Of a stretch of 64,000 nucleotides of DNA, positions 28,201 to 43,481 are shown one piece after another. This DNA is from Protonemura montana (taxonomy: Eukaryota > Arthropoda > Insecta > Plecoptera > Nemouridae), in contig OX387608.1 in NCBI GenBank assembly GCA_947568835.1, positions 12,376,001 through 12,440,000 on the forward strand, written 5' to 3'. Every line of letters starts with the position of its first letter. Within the stretch, counting starts at the first letter, position 1. Under the pieces are notes generated by a model. The model was not told where the DNA came from. It searched no databases and saw only the letters and a program-made list of their open reading frames with translations. The position numbers and the translations under genes are program-made.

Positions 28201-31200
28201 CAAAAATTGAGGATGTTTCAAGATGGTATCACCGTCGTTTTGAGTGTTTAGAAATTCTATTTCGATATTTCTTGCAGATTACTCGCATTCGAGACTGGTT
28301 TACTCTCAATTGATCTGTATTATATTTGTGTAATTAGCAGAAAATGTAAAATTATCGCTGACCCACTGACCATATATACTAACACATTCCTAACTTCCTA
28401 ATATTATAATGTCATCAACGAAACTAACCTTGGAATTTTCAAGGGTATTTCATTTAAACGCACCATATTGGAAAAACAGTCCTCATATCATCGAAGTTAA
28501 ACAAAATTACACCCAGTCAGTTATCGGATCCGTGACCATCACACCCAAGACCAGTTATAATACAACTTCCTTACTTCAGAGTGAAAAAAAAAACGAATTA
28601 CATGTCACACAGCTAAGCTCATTCTTACAGTTAGCCTTCAATTAAAATATTTGTTAATTTGTACCTGAACGGGATGTACACCAGTTTATTCAAAGTTTAA
28701 GTCGGTTGTCATCAGTTAAGTGTCATCCGTTTAGGAAATGCATCTGACAGGAAGCGAATAAATTAGCGTCTTGAACTGCTTGAGGCCGCTTGCATCTGTT
28801 AATCCGGCTACGCCACTCTTTTCTGTTCGGTGAAAGCTGGTCTTGGTATGATCTTCTTTGATCATGTGCAGTTTTGCGTTCTATAGTCTATCACAAAGGT
28901 GCTAAGTAGGCTACGGCCGCTGCAGGTGATAAAAGGACTGTGCAGATTTGATGGCTTGGACGATATGGTTTTTAGCATCTCGCCACGGACAGTTAAGTTG
29001 CTGTATACGGGATATTTTTTAATAATAATAATTGTTTATTCATAGCTCAGAAGCCAATTACATAATTACAATTACACAAAATTATATTCTTCAATCATCA
29101 TCAAATTATAATCTTAAATCATCAATCATAATAATACTTACTACCATAAACTTACTATAAACTTACTTACTACCATACTCATCACTCATAAATTCAAATC
29201 ATAAGTAGGTATTCATGTTTAGTTTTGATCCACTCTACGCATCTAGCTTTAAAATCTCCTACACATTTCGAGTTTCTTATATTGAGGGGCAGCTTATCAA
29301 ACTCTTTCATACCTGCATTAAATACAGAGTTGAACCATTTTTTCCTCTACATCTTCTTCTGAACCCCAACCCTTCCACAGCCCTCCTCGTATTAATATTA
29401 TGTATCTTTTTAGTAGATCCTATTTTATCATCTAAATAATCAGGCATAAGGCCTAACTTAATCTTGAAGTGGGTCGAGGTCTGGGTCGAGGGTCGAGGGT
29501 CGAGGTCTGGGCAACGTTTGTTTGTAACTAGTACCTATTCTTAAATTACCGTGTGAACCCGTGTTGAACCTAATCATAACTATAACATTTTTATGAGCTT
29601 AATTGGTTTTTGAACCATTTCGAGGAGTCTTAATGTGCTGACATAGACGGTTATAGGGGTAATTGTTACTCATTTTACATTTTTACTCATAACTTAACTA
29701 AAATAATAGCTTAATTAACCCTAACATTAAGACAAGACAAATGGTTCAGTGGGGTGATTCTTAATTTTGTGGAAGTTGACTAACTAGAATGTTATGGAAT
29801 GAAACTGAATTTATCCACATTCAGTTTCTTACAGGCACAAACAACTGTCACCTTTAACTTAACAAATGATATTAAATTTATATATTTAGTTGCTGTTTTT
29901 TCAAATGTTTGCTAAGGAAAGAGTGCAAAGTCTTTAGTTTTTACGTTTGTTGGAGACGGGATGCGGAATCTCACACATCACCCACTGCTGCTAGACTTTT
30001 AGCACGAGTGCTTCAAACCGTAAGTCCCATGTTGACAAAAGCTAATTTGAAACGACAATGCACTTATTTCTTGATTTCAAAACGTCTCAAATTCTTATTG
30101 AAATCACTCGAAAAATTTTAAGATGTCAACGAAATTTAATATCAGTCACCAAAATCTGAAGGTGAACACAATTAGCGAGGTTTCCGAAACAATCTCATTA
30201 TATTTTTACCGTAGAATAATTAAAAACGCCGAAAATGATCTCGTCTCGGACACACTGATTAGATGTGGTGTTGTTTACAGTTTTCAACTAAATTTCTAAT
30301 AGTTACCTCGTTAAGCCATCATTTTGCCGGCCACTTTTGCTGCGCCGGTGCGTTTTGAAATGCTCTTTAAAAAAGTTATTCCGTTTGGTGCTCGGTAAAG
30401 TGTATCCCAAAAACACAGCTCGATTTAATTTTTATAACAATCAACAACTTCTAGCTATGAGTATTATTCCATGTATCTGTAGAAGTCAATATTTACCTCT
30501 GAAACATGTCAGTTGTCAGAATTGATTCATTAGGCTGCGATATCAAATGTTTCGCGTACTAAATGTCACCTCAATGCGCTCAAGTTTTTGAAAAGATCAC
30601 TGGTTTATCTGATGAAAAGAGATGAGGGCAGGTATTTGAAAAGCCAACACAGCTTAGATCAGTATTTCCGAAACTTTTGACCCCTCACAAAAAAAAAACA
30701 CAGATGGGTCGTTTTATGATAAATCAAGACAAGATTTTTTTTAATCTATTCAAATTTAAACATTAAAAAAACTATAAGCAAGTAAACAGTCGAAAAGTGC
30801 GTATTACACTTTGGAAAACACTGGCTTCGATGATCGAGTCGAGGCGAATTAAAAATGTTGACACAAATCGAACAAAGACCCTCCTGACATGAAAACTTTA
30901 AGAACACTCTTTACCTGCGTCTTTGGGATACACTATAGCAAATAAATTATAATTATGATTTCGGTTTGTGGTAACAGTACCTGCAGTGTGTGTTGAACAC
31001 CTTTTATCTACAAGCGATTGAGTCGTAGATTGCGTTTTACATGCGTGCAAAACCGCTGCACCAGATTGCAGGGCGCATCAGAAGTCATAACGTTATGTTC
31101 TCACAGTTCCTGTTAGCCTATCCGCACTTTGTGATCTGATTACATCTAATTTCACGCGTAATACTCGTGTTTTGGTTGGATATTGGATACTCTGAACTGT

Positions 31201-34200
31201 GTGTAATTGTAGCTTTCGGGACTCTCAATTTAAAATCCAGTTCGACGGAAAACACAAACCATGTTTTAAATCCATCCTGTCTATTTGCTGTTAATATGTC
31301 TTTTATACTCAGATTTTGCTATGATAGTTTTATTCGTTGCAAACTTTGAGAGTAAAAAATGCTATCTAGCAAATTAGATGCAATGGCCGATCCAACGTTT
31401 GGTCGCCAGGAAGATGCTGCGATCGCCTGACAGAGCTTCTTAAATCTGTTATCTTATTTTACCACTTAGCATAGGAGGTTCAATGGTAGATTCAACGTTT
31501 GGTAGCCATGGAGATGGTAATTGATCGCTTTTCGATTCTGCTATCTTATTTTACCGTGGGTATTCGCTCCTCTTTCCAACCCTCAGCCCCCCTGTCCGCA
31601 AGTTTACCATAAAAGGGACAATACATGCAAACAGATGTAAAATTTGATTTGCTCCTCCTTTGCCTTTGCAGTGTAAAATTTGGACAAATACGTCTTCGAC
31701 AACACCCGATTCGGTTAGAAAATCAAAGCTAAATCAGTAGAAGAGGTGTCCTATTGGGTCAGCAGTGGGTTATTAGAATTTAATTGTGTTACGTAAAAAT
31801 TTTGTCGGTTTTTTTCGTTACACCCCAAAGAATTTGGGCCTCTTTAAAGGGTCCTAGACCTTTATAGTCTGGCAGGGCAGGGTCTGATTTCATGCATTCA
31901 TGACGCTTGAAAATTTCAATGCAGACATAAATTATTCTTGCTAGGTAATTAAAATTCGCTGCTCGTCGGTGTTCGGGGAGTTGGGAGAGCAATAGAGTAA
32001 TTATCTTAGTTGTTCAGAATTCTAGACATGCAAACAGATTTAGGTGTGAATATTTTTGAGATCATGTACTTTGTTTCACTGCACAGTGAAATAGTTTTAT
32101 AATCTGCAAGAAAAAATTGTAAACACGCACGGACAAGACTCTGTACTCAGGAGAGTATGCACTTAGAATTATAGGTTTGACGTCGGATAGTGTTTGTCTC
32201 AAGAATGATTTGTCGTTTTGGAAAAACCGATTCCTGTGAGCTAAGCAACACTCCACTGGGTTAGGTATTGAATCAGTGACCATTATACACATGGCCAGTT
32301 CTGTTCGGAAGAGATTTTTGAGGGTCCAAAAACTTCATTCGCCTTGCTTATCAACCTTTAGACAGCATGGATGTATGGAGGAATCCACTGTTTGCGTTGT
32401 AGCGTCCTTCGGAAGGGACGTTAAGTCATTGATCCCCTTGGTGTTCTTCGACAGGAGTAGGATACGTTCTGACACTAGGATTCCTATTCTTTTCTGGACT
32501 AGGTTACATTCATCATCATTCCTATTATCACTCACTCATTCACCGACGCAATTAGACCAGTTCCACAGAACCCGTTCTTAAATCAGTGCGCGTCTTGCAA
32601 TGGGGAACATATCCGCTGGGATTGGGAGACAAATTGGTTCACATCTCCTGCTGACCTTGAGATCTTGCCAGCTCTGTGAGCTTCACGCCCGACAGTTTTT
32701 CTGTCTGAAAACTCCGCACGGAATATTTGATAAAAAGTTGTATCAACAAATAATAAATTGGTTCGTATCCGTCAATCATGCATGGATATTTTTTCTGTAC
32801 TTCTGTTGCAAATGTAATGGTATATAACAACAAGAAAATACTGAAATGCTCCTCAAAATGTGTCTAGTCATCGTCTGGTCCTATTTGCTAGTTAACACAC
32901 TATGTTATTACCGGATTATTGAAAAATAAGCTGCATTTTTTGTTGCAAGAACGCCATAGCAAACAAACAACGAGTTCCGAATCACATTTTTTATTTCGTT
33001 TGGTTCTCAATGATATTCAATTTGAATCCGAATTGATTGGTTGGCATTTACTGGTTCATCGCGTTTTTACAATTCACTCTTACTTCAATATGTTGGTCTC
33101 TCGTAATCAGACAATAAGAACACACTTCTCCATGTTAGTCATGGGAGCCGGCATCGGATTAAAATACTCTAGGATCGGTGAACTTGAAGTCATAATCGAG
33201 ATACTCAAGGGCATACGAAATAATCATCTTCATTCTTCATTCGACCTTCTATCTGCTATTATTTATCCCATTGTTTATTTAAAGATCAAATCGAATTGCC
33301 TGCAGGTAAAATCGATGATAAAAAAAATCTTAGAGTGTGTCCCAAAAACTCGGGTTCTTTGATTTGTTATGTTTTCAAGAGGCAATTAGAATGGTCTTTC
33401 TTCAGTTTATGTTCATCTTATTAGATTTAACATTTCAACCCGTCACGGCTTGAAATTGTAAGCTGTGGTACCGCGTGGGTAACATTATTTCGTCCCTTCT
33501 CGTCAGGTATTTTAGCTATTTTATTTTGGGTATTTTACAGTGATATTTGATAAAACCCAAACGCCCTGAGGTTACTCTAAAATCTAAATAGAAGAAACAT
33601 TCGACAAAGGGACCCGATCAATAAATTCTGACAGCCTAGATGTTTCAGAGGTAAATATTTACTTCAAAAATGCTTGAACAAAGGACTTATTGTTGGAATT
33701 CGATGCATCTGAGTTTTTGGAATATACTATATAGCATTTATTTTTCGTACTGACTAGACGTTTAATTGTGTTGCAAATGTGCGATGGCTTGACTGTCAAT
33801 TATTGACACAGCTCCTCGGAGGCGATTTCAAGAAAGATGTTGAAAGGGAAACTCTACGTTTTATAATTGATGGGTGGTGCGTTAGGTTTTCAATTTTTGA
33901 TTCACCGCTTCGAATTGTTGTGCGAGAAAACGTGATCGAATCGTTTTATTTTTTTAGTGGGAGTTGGAGAAACTGATTCTATCAATTCGTTCAGTTGGTA
34001 TTGTGTGACGCCATTTTTGCAAAATGTAATTTTTAATGATTTCGCCGGATGATTGTGTGGGAGTTGGTGTGGTGGATATATGGTATTTGGGAGCGCCCTA
34101 AACATCTGTAAAAAACCCAAAGGAATTGTTAAAAAGGACAGGGCATCGCAAACGCATTGTGAGATACGTTTATTATTTTGTGATTTTATTTATTTATTTA

Positions 34201-37200
34201 TTTTTCTCTGGAAAGGGGCTCCTCCTCATGGTCGTTCGGAAATTTTGGCTAACAAAGGCTTTTTCAAAATTGTACTGTACACATTTTGCTATGACAACTT
34301 TACCAGAAATTTCAAAATATTACAATGTGTCTGGATTTTTTTATGAAAAATTTATCACACATCTTTATTTTAATACAATACCGTTGACCCACGGATAGAA
34401 TAAACCAATTAATTGAAAAGAAAAAACATAGCAAATCAAAGTTCAGTTATTTTCAAGGTTTACTGAAAATTGCCTGAACATTGTTTGAACTTTTTGGCTT
34501 TTAGAGAGAGAAGTAAATGTAGTCAAATTGAATATTCGTTCCGCCCGCTACGTTCATCCAATAATCCAGATTCACTCTAAATACAAATCAATAAACAAAC
34601 TCAGTTTAATGCAAGTCATGATAACCTCAGCGAGCTACATTTTTTTTTTAGTTTCTCCGAATTTTTCCTGAAGACTTTCAGACCAGAAAGCGTCGGACGG
34701 AATTGTAGCGGGGCTGGAAAAATGTGTGACTGGCAATTGGAAGTCCCTGGTTCGTGTCTCGTTTCAGTCGCATGTTCACCCATCCTGTTACAGAATTCTC
34801 CATGGGTTAAAATTAAAACTGTGCGAATTATTACGTAGAGGAATATTTAATGGACATTTAGCGATTTAGACGAATTTATATCGGGTTTTACCAACATTTT
34901 TGAACTATTAGTTGAACTAATAGCTCACAGACTCATCTGAAGCTCACTGCATGTGATTGGAAGTCGTCATAGCAATAGTTTCAACTAAAACTTCACCTAA
35001 GGAGACGAGATTTTGGTAAAACTGGACCCTAGGAAAATGATCCTTGTGTAGAGACGATTTCTAAATGTCCATAAATATTATTTTTAGTAAATACTGAATC
35101 ATATTCTTCCGGGTTTTTTTCTTTTTATCTAACATAACCTTACATGTTAACGTCTTTACAGACTAAGAAAATATTTTCTTTTCGCCTGCGGAGATGTGAG
35201 ATTTAGTTTTATCGGATCTGATGTTTAGAATCAGAAATGATCGATCAATCTAACTTATAACAGACAAACGCGAGAGCATGTGTAATTTTCTTAAAAGAAA
35301 TGCTCCATCCGTCAGCATCAGGATGGTAGACATCTAATTAATTAGAAAGTAAAATTATGACATTAAGTGGGAACGTTCAGATCGTTATCCACGAGCAGAT
35401 CATTTTAATAAAGATTTATGTAAGACTCTGAATACAATTATGAGATGTAACAATAGGTGAAAGGAATCAATAATCGGCTAGATTCTTATTTGGAGGAGAT
35501 TTCCGTTTTCAAATATGCTAATTCTGTGCTCTAAATTATGGATCAGAGGCAATTGGATGATGGAATATTTTATGACCGACAATTCTGTTGCTTTGAAGAG
35601 ATCATTGTCCCAAACGTAGACCAAATATCCTCACTTTGCTGTATTCAGGGAATGTGTACCAAATTGCTACTCGTCGGCTTGAAATATTGCATCTTTTCTT
35701 CTTATACCCATTAAGTATTCCAGGCTTCTAATGAAGATAATATGTCACGTGAAGATTATTTAATTTCCTTTCTCTTAAATGAAATACAAACCATGCGTTG
35801 GGCTTTTTTTAGTTCCAATTAGTTGACAGCGAAAAAAAAAAGTTGGACACGTAATACCATGCGGTAGGTACTCTACAATTAAATGTTCGCTCCCACCTTT
35901 TCTGATGTAAGAAAGGACATGGCGCATTCGGATTGCAGTCTTAAATTGACAGTGACTAATTCTTGGTAAGACTTGCAAACATTCTCTGTGAGACTAGCTA
36001 GCTTCTGCTATTAAGGATGAAACCTGAATAAACCCTGTGTTACTGCCATTGAGTTGATTTGTATAGTCAAAGAGTCAACGCTTATGTTATGTATTTTCGC
36101 GAAAAAATCCGTTGAATGACAACTTTACTGTCAACAATGGAGGTTGCTTCTAATTGGAGTCACCGTCGTTTTGAGTGTTAAGAAATTTAATTTCGTTCTT
36201 CCTCGCAGACTACTCGCATTTTGATATACATGTATCAATATTTTCAATCGTAATTTTACAATTCTACAGCTTTTTTTTTGTTTGTTTAAAGAACGGCCAA
36301 ACGCGTTATCGGATGGCACCAACCGTTACCACGTGTTGCCGACTCGTTTTCTAGTTTTGTTATAAATACTCCATGCTAGTGCTCTATATAATGCGTGTTT
36401 AAAATGCATCTAACCGTAAAAAATATTCACGTTACAAGTCAACGATATTTTTAAGTAATCCACTCTCTGATTTTTGTCTGTACGCACCAATTGCTTCGGA
36501 CATGCGTAGAAAAGCAATACACAGACAAATATCGTGCAACGAGCGAACATGATTGAATTCCTTATCAAATGGGGCAAAAATATTATTTTTTAGAAAGTAA
36601 ATTCGTACAAAAATACATGTACCTACACGCCGATAAAAAAAAAAAACGATGCTGCTGTACATTTTGAAAATATTTTAGAAAGGATTCCAGTTGCCGAGAC
36701 TATCTAATATTATTAGTTGTTTTAAAACTGGTCATCTTGTGACCTCTGGGGAAAGTATAACTACCGAATATTTGACTAGTACCGGTAGATCGCATATCAC
36801 GGCAGCCGCCCATACCATTCTATCGAAACCATCTTCGCGCTTACGGAGAAAGGAAGTGTTCCACCAAAGGTATTGGGTCAGAAACGCATGCGAATAAACT
36901 GCTCTCAAAACTGGTCATCTCTTGACCGATACGACCCGGCTACAGTGAAAGGTGTTAATTACACAGGACTAGTCAATTTGATTGGGGGGATTCTGTTTAT
37001 CGTTCAAGCTAGCGGGTTTAATGATCAAAATGCATTTCTTTGATGCTCTTGACAGTGTTTGTAGCGTTTAAGAATGGCACAAGAGAAATCAGATGAAAAG
37101 TGACTTTTTAATGCCGATGGTGTCTCTGAACTGGTTTTGCATGGTCTTTTATTATGTTTATTGGACGTTTATTTAACTGCGAAATTGGCGTATAAATCGC

Positions 37201-40200
37201 AAAGAAATTAATGGTTGAAAGTAATTAATTAGAGGAAAGCTTCATAAAATGATCGTTCACAAGCTTGACCGTAAGTATCATCTTTTGAGACGATAGTCTG
37301 CGAGTTTATCGGCGAAATAACTCACGAATTGACGTGAGACATGATGTTTGGAAGGGCGGTATTGATCTGAGGTGTGTAAATCTGTCAAACAAGTACAAAT
37401 TAAAAGAAAGTTTAATTGTAATGGTTTTTTTCACGAAGAGTAAATCTTCGTCATGAATTAAGTGTTTTATTTCGCAAAACTCTCCTGGATTGTCATTTTT
37501 GACTTGCCTTAATCTTTGTACTCGATATTGGCATCCTACATACATCACAAGCAATGCGCCATTTAAAAATCTTCGATCCCAATTAAATGAAAGCTAAATA
37601 AATATTATTTATTAGTACTTAATACGAAAGGGTTCATCAACGTTATATTTACCGCCTTATCAAGAGAAAGGTGCGAGTTACAGTTTAAACAGCTCTTTTG
37701 TCTTAAATCATTATACGATATGATTTTTTTTGTATTCCCACTCAACATGGCTAATAGAAATGAACAGTGAAAGGCAATCGAAGAGCTTCAAGAATACGAC
37801 GCTGAACATATGATCTCATTCAAACGCCCACGTTTAAAGTCAAAGAGAAACCTAACGAGCAAATATTTGAATTCGTTCTGTTTTTTTCTTGGCTTTAGAG
37901 TCGGTCGTTCGGCGTAGTTGACAAGTACCTAGCTAGTAGCTACCTAGAAGCCCGTTATCTTGGGTGATAGGGAGTAGTTGGGTAGTTGTGCTCGATGGCC
38001 TTCGTGAAATGTGGACAATTAATTCACTTTCAGTCGATATCTTTCCTAACTATGTAATTAGGTGGACGGTTACCGTAAGTAAAATAGTCAATTTTTTAGG
38101 TTAGCATTTTGACAGACGAATATACCAATATTTGCAGACGTTCCGATGCAAGTGTTCCGTGGTATTAACAGCAATCATAGTCGGGTAGATCGTTATTTGG
38201 ATCGAACTGCTATTTTAATTGTTATTTTTTCTCTACCTGACGTGAGTCTCAAAAAGTCCATATTTGAAATAACGAGAGTTTATAAAAATGTTGAAAGAAA
38301 GGCAGTGTTCAAACAAAATTGAATCTTATATCTATACAAAGTAAGTGCTACATTTTTATTGTAAAACTTATTGTTAGATCTAGATTTTTCTACAATATTT
38401 TGTCTGTTTCATGACTTATTTTCCCAAACAAACCCGTTTGTTTAACATGCAAAATAGACAAAAATATGAACCGTTCCTGTTTGCTAGGATCACATGCAAA
38501 TGCAACTCTGAGGGGTCTTAACGGAATAAGAAGTTTACGCTAACTAGGATCTTATATAACCTAGAAAAGTAGGTGAATTCCAACCAATTTAATTCATATT
38601 TCGATTTCGTGGGAGTGATCACGGCTCACAAGCACAAAGTCATGACCATGAGAAACTGTAAAACCACAAGAAGCGAGAACCATACAGACCACTTACATAA
38701 GTATCGTCATTTTTCTAATATGCAGATCGCTTTTCGAATAAATTTCCCGTTCCGTGTAATACATTATGGATTTTGACAGACAGACGAAATCAAAAGTGTC
38801 TGCCACGAATCGATTTCCGTGAAACGATGCATCGACCGGTAAACAATGATTAGTGATTGCCAAGTTCTCCAGTGAACCACACGATAATTAGTATCGTTAT
38901 GAAATGTCGGGTATAGTGCATTGAAATTACCATATGTACGCTATTGGATAATATTGTGGATAAACTAACTCAGCGCTCACGACCGGGATAATGTACCCAG
39001 CCACATGTTCATATCAAAACATGACAGATGCACTTTTCAGATTACGTGCCTATGAGATAATAGCGTACTGGCGATGAGATCGACGGACCTTGATATAGTT
39101 TATCCACTTTACAAACCTGCGATAAGGAAGTCTGAAAAGTCTTTTGAGTTAACATGCAAAATAGTTAACCAATTAATTTTTTTCGTTTCGGTCACAACTC
39201 CAGACTCAAATAGTAGTTAGGATGAAATCTTATTTAAATTGCAAACGCTTGCAATGCTTGGGGTATTTTATTATTATCAACACTGAAACCGTCTCAAAAA
39301 TTGATGCCTAAACGGGGCAAACGGTCCCCGTTTGGGCATCAATTTTTGAGACGGTTATAGTGTTGATAATAATAAAAATAAAAAATAAAAAATAAATAGT
39401 AGTTGCTTTAAAATAGTTGTGGTTGTTGGAGATTGAGGATTTTGGAAATAACGCTAGTGCTGTAAGAGTTGGTGACTTTCAAGGTCTTGTAGGATAAATC
39501 TATGTATCTGGGATGTATTCCGTCAATATATGATTGGTATAGGTAACTACACATTTTAACTCGCCGACTTCAATAGACAAATGTCGCTAAGTCCTCACAT
39601 ATTCTTCATCTATTGTCTTGACAGACCAGCAATTATTTTAAAATCAATTCAAACGTAATTACAAAGTCTTATTGTCTTCAAAGTGTAAGATACAGTTAAG
39701 TGTTCGTATCTAAGATGAAAAGTCGAATTGAATATCAAAGAGGTTAGAAGGACTGAAGTGTGTACAAAAACTTCATTCGCCTTATGATGGTTTTTAGACT
39801 CATGTCTACTTGATTTATCCTTAGCACTAGTTTTAAGAAAAAACTATTTGAAATGGGTTTTGAATGCTATATAAAGGGCTACTAAATTTTCTTACTTATC
39901 ATTCGCCTTGCTTATCAACCTCTCGACAGCATGGATTTGCGGAGGAATCCTGTTGTTCACGTTGTACCGTCCTTCGGAGGGGACATTAAGCCGCTGGTCC
40001 CCTTGGTGCTCTTCGACAGGAGCAGGCTACTTGTGGGTACCGGGCCTCCCTTCCTTCTTTCTAGGCTAGGTAAGGTTCATCATCACCCTCATCATCACAC
40101 ACTCTTTCACAGAGGCCATTTGACCAGTGCCAAAGGCCCGTCGTCAAAAAAATACGTCGTTAAACATCACACATAAGTGAAGATTCGGTTAACACAAAAA

Positions 40201-43200
40201 TCCACGGAGTCATTCGGAGTCACGGACTCTAGAAGAATTGTATGAGCGCAAGTATTTTTGGTTTTATTTGTGTCAGGAAAGACGAATGATCTGTGCCGTA
40301 TTAATGGGACTGTTGGCCGGCTCGCTTCCACCTCCGTTACCGTCGTGAATGAGAAATTGGATTGTTGATGTGTTTAGAAGGAAAGGGAAAGCATATGGCG
40401 CTGAACATGTTTGGGACGACAGTGATCTGGGTAATCCGGGTCTCAGGTTTCTGTGGCGTTAGGACGAGATACGATGCTGTCGTGTTCTCCTTCTTAAGTA
40501 TTGCTAATTATTTGTCCGTTTTTATTTCGTGAATTGAACTTTTTTTTTGTTGTAATTTAACAATATTCAATAAAATTGCAATTATATGTGTAGGTATCTA
40601 CCAAAATGAATGCGGAAGAATTAAGGTTTTATGAGGTATAGGAATTCACCTATTATTTTAATTGTTCCGTAATTTTGTAGAAATTAAACTAATTTTTATG
40701 TTTAATTTAATTTGGATTTTTAATTTGAGAAATCTGATACAATATGTCTGACTGTCTTTAATGTTAGACACAAAAAACACACACTTTTGAGCCTATTTGT
40801 ACCTTTGATTCTTGATATTTACATGCCAGCTGATCAAGTTAAATGAAGAACGTATGAAAATGTAACAATGAACTCCAAAGGAGTACTTATTTACATTTTT
40901 TAAGCATTTAAATTCCACGAAATAGTTCACCTAAGCAGAGACCGGACTTTTTATGTTTTTCGATTCCGATTCCACACGGATAAAAATAAAAATTCCAATT
41001 CCGATTCCGAAAATCTTTTAAGAAAACTTCTGATTCCAGAAAACGCACAATAAATGTGTTGATTTTGATTTTAATTGTTCTGTTTGGTATCTATCAAAAT
41101 ACAAATTATAAAAAAAGCAAACCAAGCAGTGCGGCCCACAGACCACATAGACAAAGTGTTAATTTTAAATAGAATTCTTTCGATAAAATCAAAGATTCCG
41201 ATTCCGATTGCGATTCCAATTGACTAAAAGTAAAAATTTCGATTCCGATCCCAATTCCATTTACCAGAAAATAAAAATTCTGATTCCAAAAAATATCGAT
41301 TAATTCCGATTTCGATTCCGATTTCGATTTCGGTCCCTGCACCTAAGTTAGACCGACGTTTCTTCGCTGCATCAACGATAATCTTAACCTGATTTACAGT
41401 AGTAGTTATACAGGCTTCGTTTCTAGAACTATTCAAATGGAATCATTTCCCTTTCAAAATTCCACAGAGATTAGAAAATTACAAGTTTACAAAAAAAATG
41501 ATTTTTTTTTTTTAAATAAATTTTCATCCTTACATTTGTGAATACAATTTGCCTAGTCATACGGTGCTACAGTTCGCGAGCAATCGTCATCAGCACGCTT
41601 TCTTCCCATCCTCTAATTAATTATATATATATCTATATGAATCACTTTGTCAAAATTATACCATACACTTTATTCCGGATAAAAACTGTTTCATCTGTTT
41701 CCGCGTCATAGACGGGCTTTCTACGTACCTATCTCAAACACGTGTCCTATAGGAAGTCGTAAATAAAAGCCGAAATGCATTTTTCACTCGTTATTCACGC
41801 GCATATCTTTCAACTAAGTACAGAGAAAATGTAACGACTATTAAAAATAAATTATTCATTCACCAATGTACAAGGTATCTTCTTTAAAGGTCGCTTTCCT
41901 TGGCTTACCGCGATGCCATCTCGTTGGGAATTATTGATTGGACTTTATTAATTAACAACGAGATCGAGAGAGATTAAAGAAAGCTACACCTAGCTTGACA
42001 TTGTATTCAGTCTTCGTCTTGCAGTTTGCAATGTAGTCACCGTGTAAACTACCAAACTTGTCTTTCAAAGTAAATAGCGAATGACCAAAACATTTCTCGA
42101 GTGCTAGAAACCTACTCGACCATTTCTAATACAATAAACACTATTATTGTTGAATTAGTATTGAACAGTCTATTTGGTTACGCTACTTTGAAGTTGAAGT
42201 TTTGTTTTTTTGCGGTGCGTCTACAAAAAGGCTATTGTTTGCATCTTGACAGATGACTTATTTGTTTGACATCCCAGTAGTACTGTGTAAAGTGAGGACA
42301 TACCAGTGCAAGGACTGCCAAATTGTGAATGCAGGCTAGCAATGATTTCATTGGCGAAATTATAAAATAAGATACATAAGATTGTTGTGATTACTAGAAA
42401 AGTTCTTATAAAAGCTCGAAAAATAAATTATCTTTGTATGACAAACGCTGTAGGGCATGGGGAAAATAACAGTGGTTAGAAACGCTCTTTTTTTTTAAAT
42501 GACAGTTCGCCCACATGCCAAAACGACTGGTGGCGCAACTGCCGGAGAAATATCTTATTTCTAAGAACGGCTTACTGTTTGAATTTCGCTTTCTGACTTG
42601 TAAATTGTTTGTTTCAATTTGTTTCCTCGCTTTTTTATAACGGATTCTGTTGTCAATTTTCGTACACAGGTAGGTGGTGTCATTCTCGATCGCAGTTATA
42701 TTATTTTATAGTATGACCAACAATTACAAGCGCTCGCTGTGTTTGTAATTGCACTTCCGTTGTCGGATAATGAGTAGCGGTGTCAGTCGACGCATTAGAA
42801 ACAATTGAAATGATGGGAGTGTGTAACGGATTTTGTCCCATCGCAGATGCGTCTTGATATAATTATCTCTGAAAGATAGGTACATGCCAATCTTAAACTT
42901 TTAATGTGAATCGTGAAAACACAGATAATTACTTTGTTTGTACTTGAAAAAATCTCGGAAGTTTTTTTTGGGATCTTTACTTGATAACCACGTGCTATGG
43001 GACGCTTGGGATTTGAGGTCCAGTACTGCAATTTCAATGTCAAGTTCTTTACTGAATTTCAGTGATTGTTCAGATTAAAACAATTTTAAATGTACTGAGC
43101 GACAATTCTCTAATTTTTAATAATCTTTTCAAATCCCCAAGGAAAATCCACTTATTGCCAAGAAAAAAAAAAAAAAAAAAAAAAACAGAAAAAAGGGAAA

Positions 43201-43450
43201 ATTAAGTAAAATGACCAACAGGTTGACGCACCATTAAACATAACAAAAAAAAAACATCCTATTCAAGATTGGTTTAAAGTAAACGCACAATTGAACGCAA
43301 AAAATATGTCTTGGGTACGTCACAAAACCGAAAAAACACACACACAGACAGAGAGGCGCAAGTCCACGTACACAAACACAAACACAAATTGCAACCAGTT
43401 ACCATTTTAATCTAGCGTGACAAACTTCGCGTAATCATTTTTTAAATCAC

Positions 43451-43481
<31 letters not shown>

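Larger units (their letters stand above)
34400..39207. other. Pipe intron 1, mostly unannotated
   Basis: Apart from family B (34884) and family A (36085), nothing is recognised. No frame has splice support or a family match. Confidence 0.4.

Noticed and set aside
32919-33362. 147-residue plus-strand frame
   Set aside because: No recognisable domain, no splice or promoter context, and AT-driven composition; likely chance.
41106-41436. Reading frames rich in Ser-Glu and Gly-Ile-Glu on minus
   Set aside because: Produced by the degenerate GATTCC array; no splice sites or family match.
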